From contig DASSEX010000047.1 in assembly GCA_035695045.1 (NCBI GenBank), positions 1 through 34,240 of the forward strand: 34,240 bases of DNA. The letters are read 5' to 3'. This DNA is from DASSKP01 sp035695045 (GTDB lineage Bacteria; Actinomycetota; Actinomycetes; JAFAQI01). The first letter of the stretch is position 1; each line of letters opens with the position of its first letter. Under the pieces are notes generated by a model that searched no databases, was not told the DNA's origin, and was given only the letters and a program-made list of their open reading frames with translations. This document shows positions 7,881 through 15,879 of this stretch, piece after piece. A program made the translations under genes and the position numbers.

Positions 7881-8708
7881 ATGCCGTTGACACCTGAGGA
7901 CGTCCAGAACAAGCGGTTCACGACCGTGAGGTTCAAAGAGGGGTACGACGAAGAAGAGGTCGACGCCTTCCTCGACGAGGTCGAGGCCGAGCTCCGCCGC
8001 CTCCTGGGCGAGAACGACGAGCTGCGTCGAGCGCCGAAGCCGGCTGCACCGGCTCCGGCCGCTGCACCCCCGCCCCCGCCACCTTCCGCCCCGGAGGAGC
8101 AGCCGCAGGAGGCCGCCCTCCGGACCCTCCTGCTGGCACAGCGGACCGCAGACGAAGCGATCGCGCAGGCGAAGGCGGAGGCGGACCAGATCGTCGCCGC
8201 TGCCCGGATGAAGGCCTCAGCCCTGGAGCAGGAGGCACAGCAGCAGCACGCCGCGACGGTGGCCGACCTGCAGCGTCAGCGCAACGCGCTGGAGGCGCAG
8301 ATCGACTCCCTGCGCGGCTTCGAGCGCGAGTACCGCACCCGGCTCAAGGCCTACCTCGAAGGTCAGCTGCGAGAGCTCGAGTCGGCACAGTCCGCCGCAC
8401 CGGCGCCTGCAGCCGGAGGTGGCACGCGTGCGGCGTCCGGGCCACCTGCGCCTCCCGCACCCGCTCCGACCCCGAGCCCGGCCGGAGGGCCACCGCGTCC
8501 TCCCGCGGCAGCTCCTACGCCAGGCGGCGATGTGCCGCGTCTGGCGCCGCCCCCGCCGCCGGCCGGTGGCTCCGGGGCGCCCAGTCCGTTCAGCCAGGCG
8601 CCGCCCCTCGTGGAGGACGTCGACACCGGCAGCGACGCCCCGAGCGGGCCTCCGCGAGAGCCGGGCGCGGACCACGACGTCGACACGTCCGGCGGCAACG
8701 CGCGCTGA
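7881..8708 (+). CDS. divIVA: DivIVA/Wag31 polar growth scaffold
   Basis: A 275-residue coiled-coil protein that in actinomycetes marks the cell pole and recruits the wall-elongation machinery. The N-terminal lipid-binding DivIVA domain (about 1-50: PLTPEDVQNKRFTTVRFKEGYDEEEVDAFLDEV region) is highly typical. It is followed by an Ala/Pro-rich linker (about 52-75), a heptad-rich coiled coil (about 80-165), and a long Pro/Ala/Gly-rich C-terminus of about 100 residues that is larger than in many relatives and has an acidic end. GAGGTGA at 7870-7876 is a good ribosome site for the ATG. It is last in the conserved division run, and a separate gene for a basic membrane protein follows after 95 bases. 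Confidence 0.96.
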   Translation: MPLTPEDVQNKRFTTVRFKEGYDEEEVDAFLDEVEAELRRLLGENDELRRAPKPAAPAPAAAPPPPPPSAPEEQPQEAALRTLLLAQRTADEAIAQAKAEADQIVAAARMKASALEQEAQQQHAATVADLQRQRNALEAQIDSLRGFEREYRTRLKAYLEGQLRELESAQSAAPAPAAGGGTRAASGPPAPPAPAPTPSPAGGPPRPPAAAPTPGGDVPRLAPPPPPAGGSGAPSPFSQAPPLVEDVDTGSDAPSGPPREPGADHDVDTSGGNAR

Positions 8709-8803
8709 GACTCGCGCCGAGGCCCGACCGCTGCCGCGGGCGGGATCGCTAAGATGCCCGCGCACGCCGCCACGCGGCCGCGAATGAAACGGAGTCCACC
8801 GAC

Positions 8804-9577
8804 GTGATCGTCATCAGCGGAGTGCTGCTGCTCGTCGCCGTCGTCTTCCTCGTGATCGGGCTGTTCGGCTCGCTCGTGTGGGTCTACGCGTCGATCGGTG
8901 TCAGCGTGGCGTCGTTCGTCTTCCTGCTCCTCGGGGTGCGGCAGCGGCGGGGAACGGTGCCGGACCTCGCGCCGACACCCGGCCCGCTGAGCCGACTCGG
9001 CGCCGTCGGTGCGCCGCCGGCCGCTGAGCCCGACGAGGACGTCACGGTCGTGGCTCCCACTGCCGCGCCGGAGGCGGCGCCGGCCGCGCTGGCCGTGGGT
9101 GCGGCCGCCGCGGGCGAGAGCAGCGCTGCGGCCACGTCGAGTCCGCGCCGCGGTGACGCGACAGCCAGCCTTCGTCGCTCGGCATCGTCGGCCGGTGCGG
9201 CTGCCAAGCGCACGCCGTCGCGCACCGCAGCCGCCGCGAAGAGCACGTCGGCGGTTAAGAAGACCGCGTCCTCGTCCGCTTCGGCGAGCAAGTCGGCGGC
9301 CAAGTCGACCGCCTCGAAGTCCACCGCTGCCAAGTCCACCGCTGCCAAGTCCACGGCGGCGAAGTCGACCGCCTCGAAGTCGACGGCGGCCAAGTCGGCC
9401 GCTGCGAAGTCGACGGCCGCGAAGTCGACGCCGGCGAAGAAGACCGCCGGCAAGTCGGCGGCAGCCGCCAAGAAGACCACTTCGTCCAAGACGACGGCGT
9501 CCAAGACAACGGCGAAGAAGACGCCTGCGAAGAAGACGACGGCCAAGAAGACGACAGGGTCCGCCGACTCCTCCTGA
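8804..9577 (+). CDS. Small membrane protein with histone-H1-like basic tail
   Basis: A 257-residue protein of unknown function. Residues about 3-24 and 27-46 form a two-helix membrane hairpin. After a Pro/Ala-rich acidic-to-neutral linker (50-120), the C-terminal ~130 residues are a low-complexity Lys/Ala/Ser/Thr tail with repeated AAKST, ASKST and AKKTT units, resembling histone H1 and bacterial H1-like tails that bind DNA. Such a tail on a membrane hairpin suggests, by inference only, a link between membrane and nucleoid. The GTG start has GGAG at 8791-8794, and a possible -10 TAAGAT lies at 8750-8755. It follows divIVA and ends 35 bases from a convergent gene. The hydrophobic start argues against a shadow frame. 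I do not recognise a named family. Confidence 0.78.
   Translation: MIVISGVLLLVAVVFLVIGLFGSLVWVYASIGVSVASFVFLLLGVRQRRGTVPDLAPTPGPLSRLGAVGAPPAAEPDEDVTVVAPTAAPEAAPAALAVGAAAAGESSAAATSSPRRGDATASLRRSASSAGAAAKRTPSRTAAAAKSTSAVKKTASSSASASKSAAKSTASKSTAAKSTAAKSTAAKSTASKSTAAKSAAAKSTAAKSTPAKKTAGKSAAAAKKTTSSKTTASKTTAKKTPAKKTTAKKTTGSADSS
9286..9435 (+). repeat. Degenerate AAKST-coding tandem repeat
   Basis: Within the basic-tail gene, a 15-base unit encoding A-A-K-S-T is reiterated about ten times with synonymous and single-residue changes (for example AAGTCCACCGCTGCC repeated back to back near 9318-9350). The third-position variation suggests an old or selected repeat rather than a recent expansion. Confidence 0.7.
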
Positions 9578-9612
9578 GAGAAGTCAGCGGACCCCGGTCA
9601 GCGGACGGGCGT

Positions 9613-10071
9613 TCAGGCGCGACGGCGGAAGGGGTCGCGCTGAGGCGGCGCCGGCAGCGAAACCCGGTCGCCGTCGACCGACAGACCGGTCAGCTCGAGG
9701 ACGTGGGCGAGGATCGTGGTGGTGGTCTCCCCGCGCTCCACGCCGTCGTGCGTGACCATCGCGCGGTAGATCATCGCCCAGTGCTTCGCCGGCGTGTCGT
9801 AGGTCCAGTCGATCGAGCCCAGATGCATGGCGGTGCCCTTGCTGCCGCCCTCACCGTCGAACGGGCCGCTCCATACCTGGATGCCGGCGGGGCCCGCGGC
9901 GAAGCAGCCTCCGCGACCGACGTCCTCGCGGGCGGCCGCGTCGAGCAGTGCCCGCGCCTGCCGCTCCGGGAGCACCAGAGCCGGGCGGACCTGGCTCGTC
10001 AGGGCCGGAACCGCGATCGCGTCCGTGTTCAGCCGAAGGTGAGCCGGCTGAGCCAGAAGCGTCAGTGCCAC
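9613..10071 (-). CDS. Hypothetical protein, unrecognised
   Basis: A 152-residue soluble protein that I do not recognise. It begins MALTLLAQPAHLRLNTDAIAVPALTSQ and has a conserved-looking core WSGPFDGEGGSKGTAMHLGSIDWTYD-type segment, then KHWAMIYRAMVT and a Leu-rich region. There is no signal peptide or transmembrane segment. The GTG start has a strong GGGAGGT a few bases upstream on the minus strand. A possible promoter on that strand reads TTGGGC, 17 bases, TCTAAC, within 10125-10165. It is convergent with the basic-tail gene and downstream of ileS in the same orientation, 126 bases away. Codon bias and ribosome site support a real gene. Confidence 0.68.
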   Translation of the reverse strand: MALTLLAQPAHLRLNTDAIAVPALTSQVRPALVLPERQARALLDAAAREDVGRGGCFAAGPAGIQVWSGPFDGEGGSKGTAMHLGSIDWTYDTPAKHWAMIYRAMVTHDGVERGETTTTILAHVLELTGLSVDGDRVSLPAPPQRDPFRRRA

Positions 10072-10197
10072 GTGGACCTCCCGATGGAACGGCCCCGAGG
10101 GTGCGCCGTTCGGAGTAACGGTGCGGGGGCAGTTAGAGCATCGGCACCTGCACAGCCCAATATGGCTACGCCGAACGGCTGAACTTGGCCTGCGGGC

Positions 10198-13100
10198 TCA
10201 GTCGACGGTGCGCAGCCAGAACGTGACCCCGAGCTCGGCGACGGTGTGTGGGGCAAGTGGAGCGTTCGGTGCACCCTCCGTGCAGCTGACGGCCAGCACC
10301 TCCGAGGCGAGCAGGTCCTGCCCCTCGCGCAGCGCTTCGACCGTCGCGGCCTCCGACGCCGACCACCACAGCTCGATCCGGTCGCTGACGTCGAAGCCCT
10401 GGCCTTTGCGGGCCTCCTGCACCAGCCGGATGACCTCGCGGACCGTACCGGCCCGCCGGAGCTCGTCCGTGAGCTCGAGATCGAGCGCGACCACCTCGTT
10501 GGCCGCCGTGCCGACCGCCCAACCCGCCCGCGGTGTCTCGGTGCGCAGCACGGCGTCGCCCGCCACCTCGACCCGTTCACCGTCCGGCAGGGTCACCGCC
10601 CACTGGTCACCGACGGGCTCGAGATGGCCGGCCGCGATCGCGGCGGCGACCACTGGGGTCTGCTTGCCGAAACTGCGGCCGAGCACGCGGAAGTTGCCCT
10701 TGTAGCTCACGTCGACCAGGTCACCCGCCGCCGACAGCCGACCGACCTCGCGGACGTTGAGCTCGTCCGCGAGCTGCGCCCGGAGCTCGTCCGGGAGGTC
10801 GTCCCAGCCGGTCGCTGACACGAGGGCGCGGCGAAGCGGCTGGCGCGTCTTCTGCCCGGACTCGGCGCGCGCCGCCCGGCCGAGCTCCACGAGCCGCCGT
10901 ACGAGCGCCATCTGTGCGGACAGCTCCGCGTCGATGAGTCGGGTGTCGGCCTTCGGCCAGTCGCGGAGATGCACCGAGTCGGGCACCTCGGGGGAGACGT
11001 CGTGCACCAGCCGCTCGTGCACCTCGTCGGTGATGAACGGAACGAACGGCGCCAGCAGCCGGGTGATGACCTCGAGGCACTCGTGCAGCGTGGAAAGTGC
11101 CGACGCGTCGCCGTCCCAGAACCTTCGGCGCGACCGGCGGACGTACCAGTTCGACAGGTCGTCGACGTACTGGCTGAGGGCGCGTCCTGCGCGGGTCGAG
11201 TCGAACTCCTCGAGCGCCGTGTCCACCTCGTCGACGACGCGGTGCAGCTCCGAGAGCGCCCAACGGTCGAGCAGGGGTCGGTCGGTGAAGTCCGGCGTCC
11301 GGACCGATTCCGGCGTCCAGTCGTTGGCGTTGGCGTAGAGCACGAGGAAGGCAGCGGTGTTCCAGTAGGTGAGCAACATCTTGCGGACGACCTCGTCGAG
11401 CAAGGCGTGCCCGACCCGGCGGGTCGACCACGGGTTGCCGACGCAGAGCATCAGCCAGCGCAGGGCATCCGCGCCGTGCCGCTCGAACAGCTCGAACGGG
11501 TCGAGCACGTTGCCCAGATGCTTGCTCATCTTGCGGCCCTGCTCGTCCACGATGTGACCGAGACAGAGAACGGTCTCGTACGACGACTTGTCGAACACCA
11601 ACGTGCCGACGGCCATCAGCGTGTAGAACCAGCCGCGGGTCTGGTCGATGGCCTCGCAGATGAACTGCGCCGGGTAGGCCTGCTCGAACTCAGCCTTGTT
11701 CTGGTGCGGGTAGCCCCACTGAGCGAACGGCATCGACCCGGAGTCGTACCAGGCGTCGATCACCTCTGGCACGCGGACAGCCGTCGAGGAGCATCCCTCC
11801 TCGGGACAGCCGAAGGTGACCTCGTCGACGTACGGTCGGTGCGGGTCGAGGTCGGCGAGGTCCTGGCCGGCGTACGACGACAGCTCGGCGCGCGACCCGA
11901 TGCAGGTGAGGTGCCCCTCCTCGCACCGCCAGATCGGCAGAGGGGTGCCCCAGTAGCGGTTGCGCGACAACGCCCAGTCGATGTTGTTGGTCAGCCAGTC
12001 GCCGTAGCGTCCGTGCTTGATGGTGCGTGGGTGCCAGTCCGTGCGCTCGTTCTCCGCGAGCAGCTGGTCCTTCACCTCCGTCGTGCGGATGAACCACGAC
12101 GGCAGTGCGTAGTAGATGAGGGGCGTGTCGCAGCGCCAGCAGTGCGGATAGGAGTGGGTGTAGGTCTCGGCGCGCAGCAGGATGCCCCGCTCGCGGAGAT
12201 CGTCGACGATCCGCGGGTCGGCGGACTTGAAGAACTCGCCGCCGACGAGTGGCAGGTCGTCGGCGAAGTGTCCGTCCGGCTTCACCGGGTTGACGACAGG
12301 CAGGCCGTAGCGACGCGCGACCGCAAGGTCGTCGGCGCCGAACGCCGGTGCCTGGTGCACGAGGCCGGTGCCGTCCTCGACCGTGACGTAGTCGGCAACG
12401 CCGACGTAGTGCGCCTCCGGAATGTCGACGATGTCGAACGGCCGCGCGTAGGTCGTGTGCTCGAGCTCCTTGCCCCTCATCGACGCAACGACCTCGACCC
12501 GTGTATCACCGAAGACCTTGGCGACGAGCGGCTGCGCAACGACGAGCAGCTCGTCTCCGTCGTCGCCGGGCACGCGGACGACGTCGTACTGCACGTCCGG
12601 ATGCACGGCGACCGCGGTGTTGGAGATGAGCGTCCACGGCGTCGTCGTCCAGACCAGCAGCGCCGCGCCCTGCTCCGCCAGAGGTCCGCTCGTCACGGGG
12701 AACCGAACGAAGACCGACGGGTCGGAGACGTCGTAGTAGCCCTGCGCCACCTCGTGGTCGGACAGGCCGGTGCCACAGCGCGGGCAGTACGGCGTCACTC
12801 GGTGGTCCTGGACGAGCAGGCCCTTGTCGAAGATCTGCTTGAGCGACCACCAGACGCTCTCGACGTACGACGCGTTCATCGTCCAGTAGGCGGCGTCGAA
12901 GTCGATCCAGTACGCCATCCGTTCCGTGAGCCGGACGAACTCGTCGACGTGCTCCTGTACGGACTCGCGGCAGCGTGCGTTGAACTCGGCGATCCCGTAT
13001 GCCTCGATGTCCTGCTTGCCGGAGAAGCCGAGGCGCTTCTCGACCTCCAGCTCCACGGGCAGACCGTGGCAGTCCCAGCCGCCGCGCCGCGGGACGTTGA

Positions 13101-13332
13101 AGCCCTTCATCGTCTTGAAGCGCGGGAACAGGTCCTTGAAGACGCGCGCCTCGACGTGGTGCGTGCCGGGCTTGCCGTTGGCCGTGGGTGGCCCCTCGTA
13201 GACCGTCCACAGCGGTCCCGCAGCGCTCTGGGCGAGGCTGCGGGCGAACACGTCACGCTCGCGCCAGCGGGCCAGCACCTCCCGCTCGAGCGCGGGCAGG
13301 TCCACCTGGGCGGGCATCGGGCGGAACGGCAT
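10198..13332 (-). CDS. ileS: Isoleucyl-tRNA synthetase, type 2 (IleRS2)
   Basis: A 1044-residue class I synthetase that charges tRNA-Ile. The first signature motif reads GTHH at residues 56-59 in PPTANGKPGTHH, so the canonical H-X-G-H order is swapped to G-X-H-H. The second signature is KMSKH (601-605). The editing domain shows VWTTTPWTLISNTAV and GTGLVHQAPAFGADD, so post-transfer proofreading looks intact; Cys pairs CPRC and CWRC are present. The sequence belongs to the eukaryote-like, long IleRS2 clade usual in actinomycetes. The frame is open further upstream to 13539, but the ATG at 13332 is right because GGAGG lies 4 bases before it and the upstream stretch is the T-box leader. Expression is controlled by that leader. 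Confidence 0.97.
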   Translation of the reverse strand: MPFRPMPAQVDLPALEREVLARWRERDVFARSLAQSAAGPLWTVYEGPPTANGKPGTHHVEARVFKDLFPRFKTMKGFNVPRRGGWDCHGLPVELEVEKRLGFSGKQDIEAYGIAEFNARCRESVQEHVDEFVRLTERMAYWIDFDAAYWTMNASYVESVWWSLKQIFDKGLLVQDHRVTPYCPRCGTGLSDHEVAQGYYDVSDPSVFVRFPVTSGPLAEQGAALLVWTTTPWTLISNTAVAVHPDVQYDVVRVPGDDGDELLVVAQPLVAKVFGDTRVEVVASMRGKELEHTTYARPFDIVDIPEAHYVGVADYVTVEDGTGLVHQAPAFGADDLAVARRYGLPVVNPVKPDGHFADDLPLVGGEFFKSADPRIVDDLRERGILLRAETYTHSYPHCWRCDTPLIYYALPSWFIRTTEVKDQLLAENERTDWHPRTIKHGRYGDWLTNNIDWALSRNRYWGTPLPIWRCEEGHLTCIGSRAELSSYAGQDLADLDPHRPYVDEVTFGCPEEGCSSTAVRVPEVIDAWYDSGSMPFAQWGYPHQNKAEFEQAYPAQFICEAIDQTRGWFYTLMAVGTLVFDKSSYETVLCLGHIVDEQGRKMSKHLGNVLDPFELFERHGADALRWLMLCVGNPWSTRRVGHALLDEVVRKMLLTYWNTAAFLVLYANANDWTPESVRTPDFTDRPLLDRWALSELHRVVDEVDTALEEFDSTRAGRALSQYVDDLSNWYVRRSRRRFWDGDASALSTLHECLEVITRLLAPFVPFITDEVHERLVHDVSPEVPDSVHLRDWPKADTRLIDAELSAQMALVRRLVELGRAARAESGQKTRQPLRRALVSATGWDDLPDELRAQLADELNVREVGRLSAAGDLVDVSYKGNFRVLGRSFGKQTPVVAAAIAAGHLEPVGDQWAVTLPDGERVEVAGDAVLRTETPRAGWAVGTAANEVVALDLELTDELRRAGTVREVIRLVQEARKGQGFDVSDRIELWWSASEAATVEALREGQDLLASEVLAVSCTEGAPNAPLAPHTVAELGVTFWLRTVD

Positions 13333-13622
13333 CGGTCCTCCGGTCGGCGGTCGCCCTGGTCGGGCGGTCGAGCTGCTGCCACCGGAGGGACGAAGCCGGC
13401 CGGGCCGGGCTCCGCGGTACCACCCTCCTTGACCGCCGGCTGGCGCCGTCGGCCCGCTCATCAGGGTGCGGCCGGCTCTACTCGCGCTCCGTGGAGCGCT
13501 TTCTTCCGGCGGCTCAGGGGTGATTTTCGCGCCGGGCACGCCCCCGGGCTCTCACCGTCCCCGGGTCGCTCGTGGCTGCGACCGGTGCTACTCGTCCCCG
13601 TCAGCGCCTTCTCGCGAGGCTC
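13333..13622 (-). promoter_or_regulatory. T-box riboswitch, translational type, ileS leader
   Basis: On the minus strand, the conserved T-box core AGGGTGGTACCGCG sits at 13413-13426 and carries the UGGU that pairs with the uncharged tRNA end. An Ile specifier codon ATC lies at 13522-13524 in a GAAAATCACC loop, above a stem with a CCGGG/CCCGG apical part. Downstream there is no T-run terminator. Instead CCTCCGGT (complement of 13381-13388) is perfectly complementary over 8 bases to ACCGGAGG (complement of 13337-13344), which contains the ileS ribosome site. Uncharged tRNA-Ile should favour the alternative antisequestrator and free the site. This matches the translational, short stem I T-boxes known upstream of actinomycete ileS. 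A possible -10 TAGCCT (complement of 13623-13628) lies at the distal end, without a clear -35. Confidence 0.93.
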
Positions 13623-13740
13623 AGGCTAGCCCGTCCCTCCACGTGTGGCCCAGCGGGATTCGGGCGCTCGAGGGGCAATCCGTGCGTCATCCGGCGCCGA
13701 ATGACCGAATTGGGCAGGGTGGGTCGAGCGGCGCGTTACG

Positions 13741-13769
13741 TTGCCGGGTCCGAAGGAGCGACTTATCCT
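13741..13769 (+). promoter_or_regulatory. Sigma-70-type promoter for the TraR/DksA gene
   Basis: TTGCCG at 13741-13746, a 17-base spacer and TATCCT at 13764-13769 form a good housekeeping promoter, predicting a leader of about 50 bases before the ATG at 13826. It is divergent from the ileS leader; the bases between 13630 and 13740 show no gene. Confidence 0.6.
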
Positions 13770-13825
13770 GCACCGACCCACGATCGGGCGGCGGCAGACG
13801 TCGCTGCAGGTGAGGAGGCGGCGCA

Positions 13826-15343
13826 ATGGCCGACGAGCGGGGACGCGGTCGCCTGCGCCGCCTGTTCGGCAAGCGTGGCCGCGAGGAGGCCGAGTCGGCT
13901 CCGGCCGCCCCGGCGACGCCGCCGGCTCCCGCCCCACCGCCGCCGGCTGCTCCTCCGACGCCGCCCGCTCCGCCGCCTGCGCCCGCCCGCACCGCCGAAA
14001 CCCCGCGACCGTCCGCCGAGGCGGCGCCGGTGAAGGGAACTCCCGTGGCGAGGAAGAACGCATCGTCGTCGACGAGCGCCACCCAACGGCTCGCCCGATC
14101 GTCGTCCCGGTCTGCGCCGGGCGGGTCGCCTGCGAAGGCTGCGGCAAAGAAGGCCGCGCCTGCCAAGGCGGCGGGGAAGAAGGCTGCTGCGGCGAAGAAG
14201 GCTGCCCCCGTCAAGGCTGCGGCGAAGAAGGCCGCTCCGGCGAAGGGGGCGGCGAAGAAGGCTGCGCCGGCGAAGAAGGCCGCTCCTGCCAAGGCGGCGG
14301 TGAAGAAGGCCGCACCCGCCAAGGCGGCGGCCAAGAAGACTGCGCCGGCGAAGGCTGCACCGGCGAAGAAGGCCGCGCCCGCCAAGGCAGCGGCCAAGAA
14401 GGCTGCACCCGCCAAGGCGGCGGCCAAGAAGGCTGCGCCCGCGAACGCTGCTCCCGCGAAGAAGGCCGCGCCTGCCAAGGCGGCGGTGAAGAAGGCTGCA
14501 CCTGCCAAGGCGGCGGTGAAGAAGGCTGCGCCCGCGAAGGCCGCACCAGCCAAGGCGGCGGCGAAGAAGGCTGCGCCGGCGAAGGCTGCACCGGCGAAGA
14601 AGGCCGCGCCCGCCAAGTCCGCACCGCCGAAGGCGGCGCCGGCCAAGAAGGCGCCGGCCCCCGAGCAGCCGCCGACCAAGGCGGCCGCGGCCACGAAGGC
14701 GCCGGCAGCGAAGGCGCCCAAAAAGGCCCAGGCGGCCAAGGAGCAGCCGACCAAGGCCGCAGCTGCGCCCACGCCCACGCCAGCACCGGTTCCCGCGGAG
14801 AAGGCAGTGCCCGCGAAGGCGGCTGCCGCGAAGACGACGCCTGAGCCGGCGGCAGCCACGAAGGCCGAGCCGGCCAAGGCTGCTCCTGCCAAGGCCGCAC
14901 CCGCGAAGGCCGCGCCGGCCAAGTCCGCCGCTCCCACTCGTACGGCGGCGCCCGGAGCCACCGTGCTGCCGGGTGAGTCACCGTGGACGAAGCCCGAGCT
15001 GAACGAGCTCCGCAAGGAGCTCGAGGAGCAGGCACGTGAGCTGCGCGGTGAGATCAGCGAGGCGGAGACGGCCTGGGCTGCGCTGCAGCGGGACAGCGGA
15101 GAGGGATCCGGCGACGACCAGGCCGATGCCGGCACCAAGACCTTCGAGCGCGAGCACGAGATGTCGCTCGCGGCGAACAGCCGCGACCTCCTCGCCCAGG
15201 TCGAACGAGCACTGCAGCGGCTGGACAACGCCACATACGGCATTTGTGAGAACTGCGGCAATCCGATCGGCAAGGCGCGGTTGCAGGCGTTCCCGCGTGC
15301 CACCCTGTGTGTGTCATGCAAGCAACGCGAGGAGCGGCGGTAG
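13826..15343 (+). CDS. TraR/DksA C4 zinc-finger protein with Lys/Ala/Pro repeats
   Basis: A 505-residue modular protein. Residues 1-20 are basic, 21-75 are Pro/Ala-rich, and about 100-370 are a long run of PAKKAA/AKAA repeats like histone H1 or the tail of mycobacterial HupB. The last ~125 residues are a TraR/DksA-type domain: a helical hairpin (WTKPELNELRKELEEQ, then EREHEMSLAANSRDLLAQVERALQRL), and a four-cysteine zinc site C474, C477, C495, C498. DksA relatives bind RNA polymerase in the secondary channel; the basic tail should bind nucleic acid, so a DNA-associated regulator is inferred. Full-size DksA is about 150 residues, so two thirds of this protein is extension. GAGGAGG at 13812-13818 supports the start. 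It neighbours ileS and lspA, as in streptomycetes. Confidence 0.9.
   Translation: MADERGRGRLRRLFGKRGREEAESAPAAPATPPAPAPPPPAAPPTPPAPPPAPARTAETPRPSAEAAPVKGTPVARKNASSSTSATQRLARSSSRSAPGGSPAKAAAKKAAPAKAAGKKAAAAKKAAPVKAAAKKAAPAKGAAKKAAPAKKAAPAKAAVKKAAPAKAAAKKTAPAKAAPAKKAAPAKAAAKKAAPAKAAAKKAAPANAAPAKKAAPAKAAVKKAAPAKAAVKKAAPAKAAPAKAAAKKAAPAKAAPAKKAAPAKSAPPKAAPAKKAPAPEQPPTKAAAATKAPAAKAPKKAQAAKEQPTKAAAAPTPTPAPVPAEKAVPAKAAAAKTTPEPAAATKAEPAKAAPAKAAPAKAAPAKSAAPTRTAAPGATVLPGESPWTKPELNELRKELEEQARELRGEISEAETAWAALQRDSGEGSGDDQADAGTKTFEREHEMSLAANSRDLLAQVERALQRLDNATYGICENCGNPIGKARLQAFPRATLCVSCKQREERR
14129..14940 (+). repeat. Lys/Ala/Pro-coding degenerate tandem repeats
   Basis: About 800 bases built from units coding AAAKKAAPAK and AAPAKKAAPAK, mostly with a 30- or 33-base period. 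Near-identical copies such as GCGGTGAAGAAGGCTGCACC are reused, while other copies vary only at third positions. In-frame gain and loss of units by recombination is likely, and misassembly from short reads is possible here. Confidence 0.85.
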
Positions 15344-15879
15344 CCGCAACAGCGCCGACCCGCCCCCGTACGCGCCGGACGGCGCTGCTCCTGGTGACGG
15401 CGGCCGTCGTCCTGGTCGCCGACGCCGTCAGCAAGGTCGTCGTCGTCGCCACGATGACGCCGGGCGAACGGGTCGATCTGGTGGGGCACTACCTCCGGCT
15501 CACGCTGACCCGCAACGCCGGCGCCGCGTTCAGCGTCGGCACCAGCGCGACGATCCTCTTCACGGTCGTCGCGGTCGGCGTCGTCGTCGTCATCGCGAGA
15601 GAGGCGCGCCGGCTCACCAGCTCGGGGTGGGCGCTGACCCTCGGCCTGCTTCTCGGCGGCGCCCTGGGAAACCTGTCCGACCGGTTGCTGCGCGCTCCGG
15701 GGCCGTTGCGGGGCCATGTCGTCGACTGGATCGAGCTGCCGCACTGGCCGGTGTTCAACCTGGCCGACTCGGCGATCGTCATCGGCGGATGTCTCGCCGT
15801 GTTGCTGGCCAGCCGTGGCACCCCACTGGACAGCCGAACTCCGGCAGCCGCTCCGACCGAAGACCCGGCCGAGCAGTGA
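15316..15879 (+). CDS. lspA: Lipoprotein signal peptidase LspA
   Basis: A 187-residue aspartic protease of the inner membrane that cleaves the signal peptide of diacylglyceryl-prolipoproteins. Four transmembrane helices are evident. Family motifs are present in order: TRNAGAAFS, GALGNLSDR with catalytic D122, and VFNLADS with catalytic D151. The start is uncertain: ATG 15316 overlaps the previous gene by 28 bases and GTG 15307 would add three residues; neither has a clear ribosome site, and no better in-frame start follows before the first helix. Coupled translation from the preceding gene is likely. The 3' end overlaps rluD by 4 bases. Confidence 0.95.
   Translation: MQATRGAAVAATAPTRPRTRRTALLLVTAAVVLVADAVSKVVVVATMTPGERVDLVGHYLRLTLTRNAGAAFSVGTSATILFTVVAVGVVVVIAREARRLTSSGWALTLGLLLGGALGNLSDRLLRAPGPLRGHVVDWIELPHWPVFNLADSAIVIGGCLAVLLASRGTPLDSRTPAAAPTEDPAEQ

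Noticed and set aside
8884..9546. Minus-strand frame opposite the basic-tail gene (AAVDF repeats)
   Set aside because: Its repeats are the mirror of the AAKST coding repeats; the plus frame has the membrane hairpin, ribosome site and normal start.
10107..10122. Small hairpin CCGTT-N6-AACGG upstream of the 9613-10071 gene
   Set aside because: Only 5 pairs and no link to a start or end; too short to support as a regulatory element.
13332..13539. Longer ileS start at 13539
   Set aside because: The extra 69 residues are encoded by the T-box leader; ATG 13332 has GGAGG and gives the family N-terminus.
10969..13629. 886-codon plus-strand open frame opposite ileS
   Set aside because: Shadow of ileS and its leader; Val/Asp/Arg-rich with no domain.
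14129..14940. CRISPR array or mobile repeat
   Set aside because: The 30/33-base periodicity is in frame within a coding region, with no spacers or unit identity expected of CRISPR.
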